32,725 nt of DNA from Anaerobutyricum faecale (lineage in GTDB: Bacteria > Bacillota > Clostridia > Lachnospirales > Lachnospiraceae). This document shows, one piece after another, positions 6,186 to 14,385 of this stretch; within the stretch, counting starts at the first letter, position 1, and every line of letters begins with the position of its first letter. The notes below the pieces were generated by a model that did no database searches, had not been told where the DNA came from, and saw nothing but the letters and a program-made list of their open reading frames with translations. A program made the position numbers and the translations under genes. The DNA lies in NCBI GenBank assembly GCA_019119645.1, contig DWWR01000027.1, forward strand, positions 1 to 32,725, written 5' to 3'.

Positions 6186-9102
6186 GAAGAGCCTGAAAAT
6201 AGACGGAAATAAATTAAAAAGGCAGTTAAAAGAAGTTGTTTCCAATCGTCTGGTCATTGTGGGCATCCTTGTTATCTTTCTGTTTTGTCTTCTGGTGTAC
6301 CGCCTTTTTGTACTGCAGATCGTGGAAGGGCAGGAACACCTGGACAGCTTCAATTACAAGGTGGAGAGAACCATTGAGACCAGTGGTTCCCGGGGAAACA
6401 TTTACGACTGCAACGGCAAACTGCTTGCTTACAATCAGCTGGCTTATTCAGTGACGCTGGAAAGTACCGATAAGACGGAAGAACTGGCCAGGGAGCGCAG
6501 CAAAGAGGAGAACCGGGATGTCTCCGAAAATGAAATCCGAAATGAAGTGATCTATAATCTCATAGAACTGCTGGAATCCAACGGGGACGAGATCCAGTAC
6601 GATCTTCCGCTGGAGATCAATGGAAAAGGCAATCTCACCTTTACGGAATCGGGAAGTACTCTCCGGCGCTTCAAACAGGATATATATGGAATAAGCAACG
6701 TGGATGATATGACAGGAGAAGAGAAAGATAAAGCAGAAAAATGGCTGAATTCTTCTCCGGAAGAAGTGTACGAGTATCTGCGCATGGGAACAGACGGACC
6801 GACCGGTTCCGGACGCATGTTTGAGATATCGGATGACTATTCCATGGAGGACACATTGAAGATCATGTCTGTCCGGTATGATCTTTATATGAACCGGTAT
6901 TCACAGACGACGCCGATCACAGTGGCCTCTAATATCAGCAACGAGAGTATTGCGGCGCTTTCAGAGCGTCATGACGAATTTCCGGGAGTTGAGATCAAGA
7001 CGGATTCTCTCAGAAAATATAACGATGCCAAATATCTGGCGGGAATCATCGGATATACCGGTGTGATTTCCGAAGATGAGCTCAATGAATATAACAGTGC
7101 CGGGGGAGATTATGAGGCCAATGATGTGATTGGTAAAACCGGCATTGAGAAGACCATGGAGACTACGCTCCAGGGCAAAAAGGGAAGCCAGAAAGTGCTG
7201 GTGGACAATCTGGGCAAGATCATCCAGGAAGTGGATTCCACAGAAGCGACTGCCGGCAATGACGTGTATCTGACCATTGATCTGGATCTTCAGAAATACG
7301 CCTATAATATTCTGGAGCGGCGTCTGGCCGGTATTGTGCTGGCTCATCTTACTACTGCGGATGACGGCGGCAGCAGCAATATGATTCCGATCAAAGATGT
7401 ATATTTTGCTCTGATCGACAATAATATCATTGATATAACCAAACTGAACCGCAAAAAAGCAGAAAAAAATGAAAAAGAAGTGTATCAGATTTATCAGAAA
7501 AAACAGAGTTCTGTTATGAAGACTTTGCGAAATGAACTGAGCAACGGCACAACGGCCAGAAAAGATCTCAGTGATGAACGCAAAGAATATACGGATTACA
7601 TCTATGATATGCTGGTGGATAATGAGATTTTGTCCTCTACATTGATCGATGAGACCGATGAGGCATATCAGAAATGGGAAGAAGGCAGCAGTACTCTGAA
7701 GGCCTTCCTGCAGCATGCCATCAACAGCGAGTGGGTGGATATTTCTGCTCTGGATATTGCGTCGGATTACTATTCCAGTGATGAGATATATAATGAATTG
7801 ATTGATTATATTATTAATGCATTGCAATCAGATGAAGCATTTGATAAAATTTTATATAAATACATGATCAAAAACGGGGACCTGAGCGGCAAGAGGGTAT
7901 GTATGCTCCTGTTTGACCAGGGGGTTCTTAATAAGGATAAGGACGAGGATTATGATGCTCTGCGGAGTGATCAGATGTCCGCCTATAATTTCATGTATGA
8001 AAAAATAAGAAAAATTGAGATTACGCCGGCACAGCTGGCGCTGGACCCTTGTTCCGGTTCGGTCATCATCACTGATCCGGATACCGGAGAAGTGCGGGCT
8101 ATGGTGTCTTATCCAAGTTACGATAATAACCGGCTGGCCAACGGCATTGACTCTGATTATTACGCTTCTCTGAACAGTGATAAGTCTTCTCCGATGTTGA
8201 ATCGCTGTACTCAGACCAGAACGGCGCCGGGCTCCACCTTCAAACCGGTTTCTGCCACGGCTTCGCTGGAAGAGGGGATCATTGATGAGAATGACTATGT
8301 TCGCTGTGTGGGTATATTTGAGGAGATCACACCGAGTCCGCGGTGCTGGATTTATCCAAGCGCCCATGGCCCGTTGAATGTCAGCGGGGCCATCGCGGTG
8401 TCCTGTAACTACTTCTTCTATCAGATGGGGTATAATCTGGGAAGCACCAACGGTGTATACAGCAGCGAGACAGGTCTTCAGAAACTGGCCAAATATGCGG
8501 CTTATTATGGCCTTGACAGAAAGTCCGGTGTGGAGATCACGGAATACGAACCGCATATTTCCGACGAGGACGCCGTTCGTTCCGCCATTGGACAGGGTAC
8601 ACACAGTTATACGCCAGTGCAGCTTTCCCGCTATGTGACCTCTCTTGTAAATGAGGATAACCTGCTGGGACTTTCTCTCATTGAGAAAACGACGGATTCG
8701 GAAGGAAATGAACGTACCACTTTCGAGAAGAAGGTGGAGGACGAGCTGGATGTCAGTGATAAGACTTTCAGCCTGATCCGACAGGGTATGCGGGACGTGG
8801 TCAACGGACCGAACAGTACCATCCGTTCCCTTTATGAGAAGCAGGGTCTGAAAGTGGCGGGCAAGACCGGTACCGCTCAGGAAAATACAGAGCGGCCAAA
8901 CCACGCGCTGTTTATTTCTTATGCTCCGTATGATGATCCGGAAATCACCATGACTGTGGTTATGCCAAACGGATATACCTCCGTCAATGCGGCGGCGGTT
9001 GCGAGAGATATTTACAAATATTATTTCAATAAAGCCAGCAAGGATGAAAAGAAAGCGACAACGGCGCTGATGCCGTCCGGAGGCGACAGCAGTAATGACT
9101 AG
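6178..9102 (+). CDS. mrdA: Penicillin-binding protein 2 (elongation-type transpeptidase) with large insertion
   Basis: A class B PBP that cross-links lateral-wall peptidoglycan with RodA. I chose TTG 6178 because GGAAG lies 8 nt upstream; TTG 6148 and GTG 6169 are alternatives. The 974-residue product has a cytoplasmic N-terminus, one membrane helix (about residues 23-45), and the PBP dimerisation domain (ETSGSRGNIYDCNGKLLAYN region). The transpeptidase domain carries S686-TFK, S742-CN and K896-TGT motifs. Usual PBP2 length is about 600-720. Most of the excess is a roughly 240-residue, charged, helical segment at about residues 385-622, between the LDLQKYAYNIL and SGSVIITDPDTGEV segments. Part of the insertion (about 7780-7870) is markedly AT-rich. 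The active-site motifs are intact, so the enzyme should be functional. Confidence 0.93.
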   Translation: MFKKSLKIDGNKLKRQLKEVVSNRLVIVGILVIFLFCLLVYRLFVLQIVEGQEHLDSFNYKVERTIETSGSRGNIYDCNGKLLAYNQLAYSVTLESTDKTEELARERSKEENRDVSENEIRNEVIYNLIELLESNGDEIQYDLPLEINGKGNLTFTESGSTLRRFKQDIYGISNVDDMTGEEKDKAEKWLNSSPEEVYEYLRMGTDGPTGSGRMFEISDDYSMEDTLKIMSVRYDLYMNRYSQTTPITVASNISNESIAALSERHDEFPGVEIKTDSLRKYNDAKYLAGIIGYTGVISEDELNEYNSAGGDYEANDVIGKTGIEKTMETTLQGKKGSQKVLVDNLGKIIQEVDSTEATAGNDVYLTIDLDLQKYAYNILERRLAGIVLAHLTTADDGGSSNMIPIKDVYFALIDNNIIDITKLNRKKAEKNEKEVYQIYQKKQSSVMKTLRNELSNGTTARKDLSDERKEYTDYIYDMLVDNEILSSTLIDETDEAYQKWEEGSSTLKAFLQHAINSEWVDISALDIASDYYSSDEIYNELIDYIINALQSDEAFDKILYKYMIKNGDLSGKRVCMLLFDQGVLNKDKDEDYDALRSDQMSAYNFMYEKIRKIEITPAQLALDPCSGSVIITDPDTGEVRAMVSYPSYDNNRLANGIDSDYYASLNSDKSSPMLNRCTQTRTAPGSTFKPVSATASLEEGIIDENDYVRCVGIFEEITPSPRCWIYPSAHGPLNVSGAIAVSCNYFFYQMGYNLGSTNGVYSSETGLQKLAKYAAYYGLDRKSGVEITEYEPHISDEDAVRSAIGQGTHSYTPVQLSRYVTSLVNEDNLLGLSLIEKTTDSEGNERTTFEKKVEDELDVSDKTFSLIRQGMRDVVNGPNSTIRSLYEKQGLKVAGKTGTAQENTERPNHALFISYAPYDDPEITMTVVMPNGYTSVNAAAVARDIYKYYFNKASKDEKKATTALMPSGGDSSND

Positions 9103-9116
9103 AGACAGGAGGAAGT

Positions 9117-9875
9117 ATGAAGAGTTCCGTTATTATTAAAGGAAATAAGTATGGATTTCAGATTGTGTTAAATCCTACCCTTCCTTTTGAGGAACTACTA
9201 CGCGAGGTGGCGGAAAAGTTCAGAGAGTCCATTCGGTTTTTTGATTTCAGCCAGTCCATCGCAGTAAGCTTTGAGGGAAGAGATCTTACACAGGGAGAAC
9301 AGAATTTACTGGTAGATACCATTGTGGAGAACAGCGGCCTGAAGATTAATTATATCATTAATGGCGGAAAGGCCGTGGAAACAGAATTTGCGGAAGCTCT
9401 GTCCGACGTCGCGGAAGACGAGGACATGGAAGAAGATACTGAAGAGGAGGAGCAGCCGGAGGTGAATTTTCCGGAAAATATCATCGGAAAAAACGGGCAG
9501 TTTTACCGTGGAACCCTCCGCTCCGGACAAAAGATAGAAGTTGACGGCAGTATCGTTGTCCTCGGGGACATCAATCCGGGCGCACAGATCATTGCGGGAG
9601 GCAACGTGGTTGTTCTCGGATGCCTGAAAGGAACCGTCTATGCCGGATATCCCCAGGACAGAGGCGCATTTGTGGCGTCGTTGATGATGGAGCCTATGCA
9701 GATTCAGATTGGTGACTGCATTGCCAGGTCTCCGGACCAGAAAGCGAAAAAACAGAAGACAGGAAGAAAAAAGAACCAAAAGCAGCTGGAAGCAAAACTG
9801 GCTTTTGTAGAAAATGACAGCATTTTCATTGAGACGATCACCCGGTCGCTGATCAGTGAAATAAGCATCAGTTAA
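9117..9875 (+). CDS. minC: Septum site-determining protein MinC
   Basis: An inhibitor of FtsZ polymerisation that works with MinD to block division near the poles. The 252-residue product has an N-terminal MinC_N-like domain (about 1-95), a very acidic linker (about 100-118, DMEEDTEEEE), and the C-terminal beta-helix MinC_C domain with RSGQKIEVDGSIVVLGDINPGA, the conserved GGNVVVLGCLKGTVYAG and a final IFIE segment. Within the C-terminal domain a lysine-rich stretch (KAKKQKTGRKKNQK) precedes the last strand. ATG 9117 follows AGGAGG. It is 14 nt after the PBP2 stop and is followed closely by minD, so it belongs to the same transcription unit. Confidence 0.95.
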   Translation: MKSSVIIKGNKYGFQIVLNPTLPFEELLREVAEKFRESIRFFDFSQSIAVSFEGRDLTQGEQNLLVDTIVENSGLKINYIINGGKAVETEFAEALSDVAEDEDMEEDTEEEEQPEVNFPENIIGKNGQFYRGTLRSGQKIEVDGSIVVLGDINPGAQIIAGGNVVVLGCLKGTVYAGYPQDRGAFVASLMMEPMQIQIGDCIARSPDQKAKKQKTGRKKNQKQLEAKLAFVENDSIFIETITRSLISEISIS

Positions 9876-9896
9876 GGTTATAAAAGGAGATTGAAG

Positions 9897-10688
9897 ATGA
9901 GTGAAGTAATTGTAATTACATCAGGAAAAGGCGGTGTGGGCAAAACCACGACCACGGCCAACATTGGTACAGGACTTGCGAAAATGGGCAAAAAGGTTGT
10001 CATGATCGATACAGATATCGGACTCCGGAATCTGGATGTGGTTATGGGACTGGAGAACAGAATCGTCTATAATCTTGTAGATGTGATTGAGGGAAACTGC
10101 AGGGTGAAACAGGCGATGATCAAAGATAAAAGATACTCCAATCTCTTTTTACTTCCTTCTGCGCAGACAAGAGATAAAAGCTCTGTCAATCCGGAGCAGA
10201 TGAAAAAACTGGTGGACGAACTCAGGGATGAGTTCGATTACATACTGCTTGACTGCCCGGCGGGCATTGAGCAGGGCTTCAAAAATGCTATTTCCGGTGC
10301 GGACCGGGCGTTGATCGTGACCACGCCGGAAGTGTCTGCCATCCGGGATGCAGACCGGATCATCGGCCTGCTGGAGGCCAATGATTTAAAGAGGATTGAC
10401 CTGGTGATCAACCGGATCCGTATGGATATGGTCAAGCGGGGAGATATGATGTCTGTGGAGGATGTCATTGATATCCTTGCCATTGACCTCATCGGGGTAG
10501 TGCCGGATGATGAGAGTATTGTGGTGGCTACCAATGAGGGAGAGCCTCTGGTGGGGAAAGATACGCAGGCCGGACGTGCCTTTGAGAATATCTGCCACAG
10601 AATCCTGGGAGAAGAAGTACCGTTTATGGAATTCGATGTGGACGGCATTTTTAAGAAGATCATCGGTTTATTTAAACGGGGTTACTAA
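9897..10688 (+). CDS. minD: Septum site-determining ATPase MinD
   Basis: A membrane-associated deviant-Walker ATPase that recruits MinC and is released by MinE. The 263-residue product has the deviant Walker A KGGVGKTTTTAN (residues about 11-22), switch motif DTDIGLRNLD, and YILLDCPAG. At the C-terminus is the amphipathic membrane-targeting helix IFKKIIGLFKRGY. ATG 9897 is preferred over TTG 9891 because AAAGGAG lies 7 nt upstream of it. Order minC-minD-minE with short gaps is the classical one. The membrane-targeting helix and the presence of minE predict an oscillating Min system. Confidence 0.97.
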   Translation: MSEVIVITSGKGGVGKTTTTANIGTGLAKMGKKVVMIDTDIGLRNLDVVMGLENRIVYNLVDVIEGNCRVKQAMIKDKRYSNLFLLPSAQTRDKSSVNPEQMKKLVDELRDEFDYILLDCPAGIEQGFKNAISGADRALIVTTPEVSAIRDADRIIGLLEANDLKRIDLVINRIRMDMVKRGDMMSVEDVIDILAIDLIGVVPDDESIVVATNEGEPLVGKDTQAGRAFENICHRILGEEVPFMEFDVDGIFKKIIGLFKRGY

Positions 10689-10702
10689 AGGAGGAAGACA
10701 AA

Positions 10703-10978
10703 ATGGGGTTCATAGATACATTTTTCAGAAAAAGGTCTTCCGGAACGATGGCAAAGGACAGACTGAAGCTGGTGCTGGTCTCTGACAGAGCCAGCTGTTC
10801 TCCGGAGACATTGGAGATGATAAAGAATGATATCATCGAAGTGATATCCAAATATATGGAGATTGATACCCAGGGCCTGGATATACAGATTACCCAGACA
10901 GAGACGGAAGAAGGCAGCGGCAACGGACCGGCGCTTTATGCCAATATTCCAATCAAAGAGGTACGCTTTCACAGATGA
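10703..10978 (+). CDS. minE: Cell division topological specificity factor MinE
   Basis: Activates the MinD ATPase and drives pole-to-pole oscillation. The 91-residue product fits the family: an N-terminal amphipathic segment with FFRKRSS, then AKDRLKLVLVSDRA with the anti-MinCD strand/helix, and a C-terminal dimer domain with CSPETLEMIKNDIIEVISKYM. ATG 10703 follows AAAGGAGGAAG. MinE marks an oscillating rather than a DivIVA/MinJ-anchored Min system. Confidence 0.95.
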   Translation: MGFIDTFFRKRSSGTMAKDRLKLVLVSDRASCSPETLEMIKNDIIEVISKYMEIDTQGLDIQITQTETEEGSGNGPALYANIPIKEVRFHR

Positions 10979-10993
10979 TGTTAGGAGGCTTGC

Positions 10994-12112
10994 ATGTTAA
11001 GACAGAAATACCAGTTTAAAAATTATAATTGGACGTTGGTGATTGCTGTGATGGTTCTTTGCGGCCTGGGAGTACTGTTTATCAACAGTGCTGACAGTAC
11101 GTATACCAGCCGGCAGTTCCTGGGACTTTTGGTCTGCACAGCCGTGATGTTTTTCCTGTCTGTGGTCAATTATAATTTTATCGGTGACTACAGCAGGATT
11201 CTGTATGTGCTGAACCTGATTCTGCTGCTGCTGGTAAAAGTTCCGGGCCTGGGCGTCAATGTCGGAGGTGCAACCAGGTGGCTGAATCTGGGATTTACCA
11301 GAATACAGCCGTCAGAGTTTACAAAGATTTTTATGATCATATTTGTGGCGGTCTATATTCAGGAGCACGAAGAGGATTTCAATGAATGGAAGAATCTCAT
11401 AAAGCTGGCGGCTTTATGTGCGGTTCCGCTTTTCCTGGTGGTGGCAGAACCGGATTTGTCGACGACCATTGATATTACCTTTATTCTTCTGGCCGTCATT
11501 TTTGTGGGAGGACTGAATATCAAACTGATTCGCCGCTGTATCATCATCGGGATTCCGCTGATGGCTTTGTTTATCTGGTATATTCAGACCCCGAATCAGA
11601 TTCTGCTGCAGGATTATCAGGTGACGAGAATCATGACCTTTTTAAATCCTTCCGAGTATGCCGATACCACTGCCTATCAGCAGGAAAACTCAGAAATGGC
11701 CATCGGATCCGGACAGCTCTATGGAAAAGGTCTTAATAATAATACGATTTCCGAGGTCACGGTAACCGATACCGGACTTGTGTCGGAACAGCAGACAGAC
11801 TTTATTTTTTCCGTTATCGGCGAGGAAGCAGGATTCATCGGAAGCATTATTGTTATTGCATTATTTGCGATAGTAGTGATACAATGTTTAATAATAGCCC
11901 AGCGGGCCAAAAATATAAGTGGAAGGCTGATCGCAACGGGAGTGGCGGCCTGGATAGGATTCCAGACCTTCATTAATATCGGAGTGGCAACGCATTTTCT
12001 TCCGAATACAGGACTGACGCTTCCGTTCATGAGTTATGGACTGACTTCACTGCTGAGCTGCATGGCGGGGATTGGACTGGTGCTCAATATCGGTCTGCAA
12101 CGACATTATTAG
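10994..12112 (+). CDS. rodA: RodA-type SEDS peptidoglycan polymerase
   Basis: A polytopic glycosyltransferase that polymerises lipid II in partnership with the class B PBP. The 372-residue product has about ten hydrophobic helices, the GGATRWLNLGFTRIQPSEFTKI signature of SEDS proteins and AEPDLSTT. The extracellular loop QTDFIFSVIGEEAGFIG includes the aspartate thought to be essential in RodA. PFMSYGLTSLL ends the family core. Length and context with mreBCD/PBP2 favour RodA over FtsW. ATG 10994 follows GGAGG, 15 nt after minE. Confidence 0.92.
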   Translation: MLRQKYQFKNYNWTLVIAVMVLCGLGVLFINSADSTYTSRQFLGLLVCTAVMFFLSVVNYNFIGDYSRILYVLNLILLLLVKVPGLGVNVGGATRWLNLGFTRIQPSEFTKIFMIIFVAVYIQEHEEDFNEWKNLIKLAALCAVPLFLVVAEPDLSTTIDITFILLAVIFVGGLNIKLIRRCIIIGIPLMALFIWYIQTPNQILLQDYQVTRIMTFLNPSEYADTTAYQQENSEMAIGSGQLYGKGLNNNTISEVTVTDTGLVSEQQTDFIFSVIGEEAGFIGSIIVIALFAIVVIQCLIIAQRAKNISGRLIATGVAAWIGFQTFINIGVATHFLPNTGLTLPFMSYGLTSLLSCMAGIGLVLNIGLQRHY

Positions 12113-12129
12113 TTATAGGAGGGGTTTTA

Positions 12130-12525
12130 ATGAATGTGGGATTGATCGCTCATGATGGCAAAAAGAAACTGATGCAGAATTTCTGCATCGCATATCGAGG
12201 CATTTTAAACAAACATGAATTATTTGCAACTGCGACAACCGGAAGGCTGATCGAAGAAGTGACAAACCTGACTGTGCATAAATATCTGGCAGGTCCTCTG
12301 GGAGGAGAGCAGCAGCTGGGATCGCAGATCGAACACAATCTGATTGATATGGTGATTTTTTTGAGAGATCCCCTGAATCAGAAGACACATGAGCCGGATT
12401 TATTCAATGTAATGCGGTTATGTGACATGCATAATATCCCGCTGGCAACGAATCTGGCGACGGCGGAGCTTTTGGTTATGGCTCTTGACCGCGGCGATCT
12501 CGAATGGCGGGAAATGTATCGCTGA
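12130..12525 (+). CDS. mgsA: Methylglyoxal synthase with Glu at the catalytic-base position
   Basis: Converts dihydroxyacetone phosphate to methylglyoxal and phosphate, a cytosolic bypass of lower glycolysis. The 131-residue product has the N-terminal LIAHDGKK (His8, Asp9), the phosphate loop ATATTG (ATGTTG in E. coli), RDPL, THEPD and ATNLATAE motifs. The segment aligning with E. coli GPMGGDQQ reads GPLGGEQQ, so the position of the proposed catalytic Asp71 is Glu60. ATG 12130 follows AGGAGGGG, 17 nt after rodA, placing a metabolic gene at the end of the elongasome/Min block. Family membership is firm; whether it has full activity is open. Confidence 0.9.
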   Translation: MNVGLIAHDGKKKLMQNFCIAYRGILNKHELFATATTGRLIEEVTNLTVHKYLAGPLGGEQQLGSQIEHNLIDMVIFLRDPLNQKTHEPDLFNVMRLCDMHNIPLATNLATAELLVMALDRGDLEWREMYR

Positions 12526-12536
12526 TGTGAAAATAT

Positions 12537-12557
12537 GCATATTCCCCGGGAATATGC
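12537..12557. repeat. Perfect 21-nt palindrome after mgsA
   Basis: Arms GCATATTCCC (12537-12546) and GGGAATATGC (12548-12557) flank one C. It lies between the mgsA stop and the carboxypeptidase start with no following T-run. It could be an operator for the downstream gene or a transcript-end hairpin. Confidence 0.75.
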
Positions 12558-12592
12558 CGGTACACATATAACAAAGACGAAAAGAGAGGCAT

Positions 12593-13573
12593 ATGAGACA
12601 GAAACGAATATTTGCCCGTTTGGGCTGGATTCTGATGCTGGCTATCCTGTGTGTGAACCTGTCCGGATGTATACAGAATCCTTTTCAAATTACGAATTCC
12701 TACGAATCTTACTATTCCAGTCAGGAGGAAAAAGAAACAGAAGGATTGGAGGGGATGGCGGCAGATCTGGCTGTTCTGGATGCCGACCATGAGAATACGG
12801 CCGGGTATCAGAGCAATGATTATGCGGACTTACTGATCAATGACAGTACCAATGAGGTAATGAAGTCGTATCGCTGTTTTGAGCGTGTGTATCCTGCAAG
12901 TATTACCAAAATCATGACAGCGCTTCTCGTACTGGAAAATGGAAATCTGGACGATGAGATCACGCTGGATCATGATATTGAGCTCAATGAGGATGGCGCG
13001 GTGGTTACCACCCTGTCCAAAGGAGATACCGTGACGGTAAATGAAGCGTTCCACGGGCTGCTTGTCAAATCGGCCAATGACTGCGCTGTGATTCTGGCGG
13101 AATATATTGCCGGCAGCGAAGAGAAGTTTGTGGATATGATGAATGAGAGGGCAAAAGAACTGGGAGCCACCTACACACATTTTGCGAACCCTCACGGTCT
13201 GCATGAAGATGACCATTACACGACGGCTTATGATTTATATTTAATATTCAAAGAAGTGGTAAAGTATGACACATTTCTTGATACTGCTTCTCTGAAAGAC
13301 TATACTATGACTTATGAGACTGCCGACGGCAGAGAGGTCGGAGAGTATATGCAGAGTACGGATCAGTATCTTCTCAATGCGTATTCTGTTCCGGATGGTG
13401 TCACTCTGTATGGAGGAAAAACAGGGACAACCTCCATGGCAAGATCCTGCCTGATCCTTATGTCGGAAAATGAAGCGGGAGAGCGTTTCTTTTCTGTGGT
13501 GATGGGGGCGGAAACCCATGAAGATTTGTACAAATCCATGACGGAATTGTTAGAAAATATTGTGAATAATTGA
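12593..13573 (+). CDS. Lipoprotein D-alanyl-D-alanine carboxypeptidase (PBP5/DacF type)
   Basis: Removes the terminal D-Ala from peptidoglycan stem peptides outside the membrane. The 326-residue product begins with a lipoprotein signal peptide: basic RQKR, a hydrophobic core and lipobox LSGC with Cys26 as the likely lipidated residue. Active-site motifs are S103-ITK, SAN (VKSANDCAV) and K276-TGT (GGKTGTTSMA). It lacks the long C-terminal domain and amphipathic anchor of classical PBP5, consistent with anchoring by the N-terminal lipid. ATG 12593 has AGAGAGG very close upstream. It follows the shape block and a perfect palindrome. Confidence 0.92.
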   Translation: MRQKRIFARLGWILMLAILCVNLSGCIQNPFQITNSYESYYSSQEEKETEGLEGMAADLAVLDADHENTAGYQSNDYADLLINDSTNEVMKSYRCFERVYPASITKIMTALLVLENGNLDDEITLDHDIELNEDGAVVTTLSKGDTVTVNEAFHGLLVKSANDCAVILAEYIAGSEEKFVDMMNERAKELGATYTHFANPHGLHEDDHYTTAYDLYLIFKEVVKYDTFLDTASLKDYTMTYETADGREVGEYMQSTDQYLLNAYSVPDGVTLYGGKTGTTSMARSCLILMSENEAGERFFSVVMGAETHEDLYKSMTELLENIVNN

Positions 13574-13581
13574 ATTAATGG

Positions 13582-13610
13582 TTGTGATTTTACGCTGTTT
13601 CAACTATAAT
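13582..13610 (+). promoter_or_regulatory. Promoter of the P-loop gene
   Basis: TTGTGA (13582-13587), a 17-nt spacer and a perfect TATAAT (13605-13610). The predicted transcription start near 13617 gives a leader of about 105 nt. Confidence 0.65.
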
Positions 13611-13633
13611 GTATATAGAAATCAGTACAATAA

Positions 13634-13691
13634 CTGCCTGCCAGAGGACAGCACTTTTCGAAAGAGAAGAGTGTCGTCTTCTGACAGGCAG
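13634..13691 (+). other. Long leader hairpin upstream of the P-loop gene
   Basis: CTGCCTG at 13634 and CAGGCAG ending at 13691 close a hairpin of about 25 pairs with a few mismatches and G-U pairs. The loop is around CGAAAGAG. No T-run follows, and a ribosome-binding site (AAGGAGGA) lies just after it. It is probably a stability or translation-control element of the transcript. Confidence 0.65.
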
Positions 13692-13721
13692 TCAACAATA
13701 TAATTTAAGGAGGACACCAAC

Positions 13722-14138
13722 ATGATTGAAATTATTGCAGGACTGAAAGGACACGGTAAAACCAAAATATTAATTCAGAAAGTCAATGATGATATCAAAC
13801 TGACCAAAGGTACAATTGTCTATCTGGACAAAAATAAGAAACATATGTATGAGCTGAGCAATCAGATTCGTCTCATTGTAGTTCCGGAATTTAATATTGA
13901 GAATACAGATATGTTCATCGGATTTATCGCAGGTATTTTATCCCAGGATCACGATCTGGATAAGATTTATCTGGACAGTTTCCTGACAACCGCATGTATT
14001 GACGGTAACATGGATTATGCGGTAAGCAAGCTCAACGCATTGTCAGAGAAATACGATGTTGATTTTGTGATCAGCGCTTCCGCTGACAAAGCGGATATGT
14101 CCGAGGATGTACAGAAATACGTAACCGTTTCATTATAA
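13722..14138 (+). CDS. Uncharacterised small P-loop protein
   Basis: A 138-residue soluble protein with an N-terminal Walker A motif GLKGHGKT (residues 7-14) following a hydrophobic beta strand (MIEIIA). A possible Walker B-like strand is KIYLDSFL. The remaining sequence alternates hydrophobic strands and acidic helices (IRLIVVPEF, VDFVISASAD), as in a minimal Rossmann-like NTPase. I see no signal peptide, membrane helix or known catalytic partner motif. ATG 13722 follows a strong AAGGAGGAC. It forms its own unit: promoter at 13582-13610, a 58-nt leader hairpin, and a terminator at 14161-14253. It is too short for a full AAA+ or RecA domain. I cannot assign a function. Confidence 0.8.
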   Translation: MIEIIAGLKGHGKTKILIQKVNDDIKLTKGTIVYLDKNKKHMYELSNQIRLIVVPEFNIENTDMFIGFIAGILSQDHDLDKIYLDSFLTTACIDGNMDYAVSKLNALSEKYDVDFVISASADKADMSEDVQKYVTVSL

Positions 14139-14160
14139 GAGTACATACTGGAGATTATGA

Positions 14161-14253
14161 GGGTGTTACAAAAAGGAGGAAGACAGCCGACAGGGATTGA
14201 AGATCTCTGATAGTAAGACAGGCTGGCGGACGATCTTTTGGAACACCCTTTTT
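14161..14253 (+). terminator. Terminator with a long loop after the P-loop gene
   Basis: GGGTGTTACAAAA (14161-14173) pairs with TTTTGGAACACCC (14236-14248) with one mismatch, followed by five T residues. The 62-nt intervening part can form an inner CAGCC/GGCTG stem (14184-14188 with 14221-14225). The rest of the gap up to 14385 includes a CTGTTTTG/CAAAACAG hairpin at 14322-14347 and no convincing gene. Confidence 0.65.
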
Positions 14254-14385
14254 CTGTCTGTAGAAAACGATTGGTTTAAAGGACCAAAAAAGAAGAAACC
14301 CGGAAAGTCAGAGTGCAGGCTCTGTTTTGTCCGTCGGTGCAAAACAGATGAGAGTGTGAAGAAGAGGAAAGGATGAAAAGGCGGC

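Noticed and set aside
6961..7827. 288-codon minus-strand frame opposite the PBP2 gene
   Set aside because: Mirror of the coding strand's codon bias; low-complexity Ile/His/Phe pattern and no start signal.
14197..14376. 59-codon frame from TTG 14197, basic, with CRLC and RRC motifs
   Set aside because: It runs through the terminator hairpin, the Shine-Dalgarno-like GGAGGA is too far upstream, and composition looks incidental.
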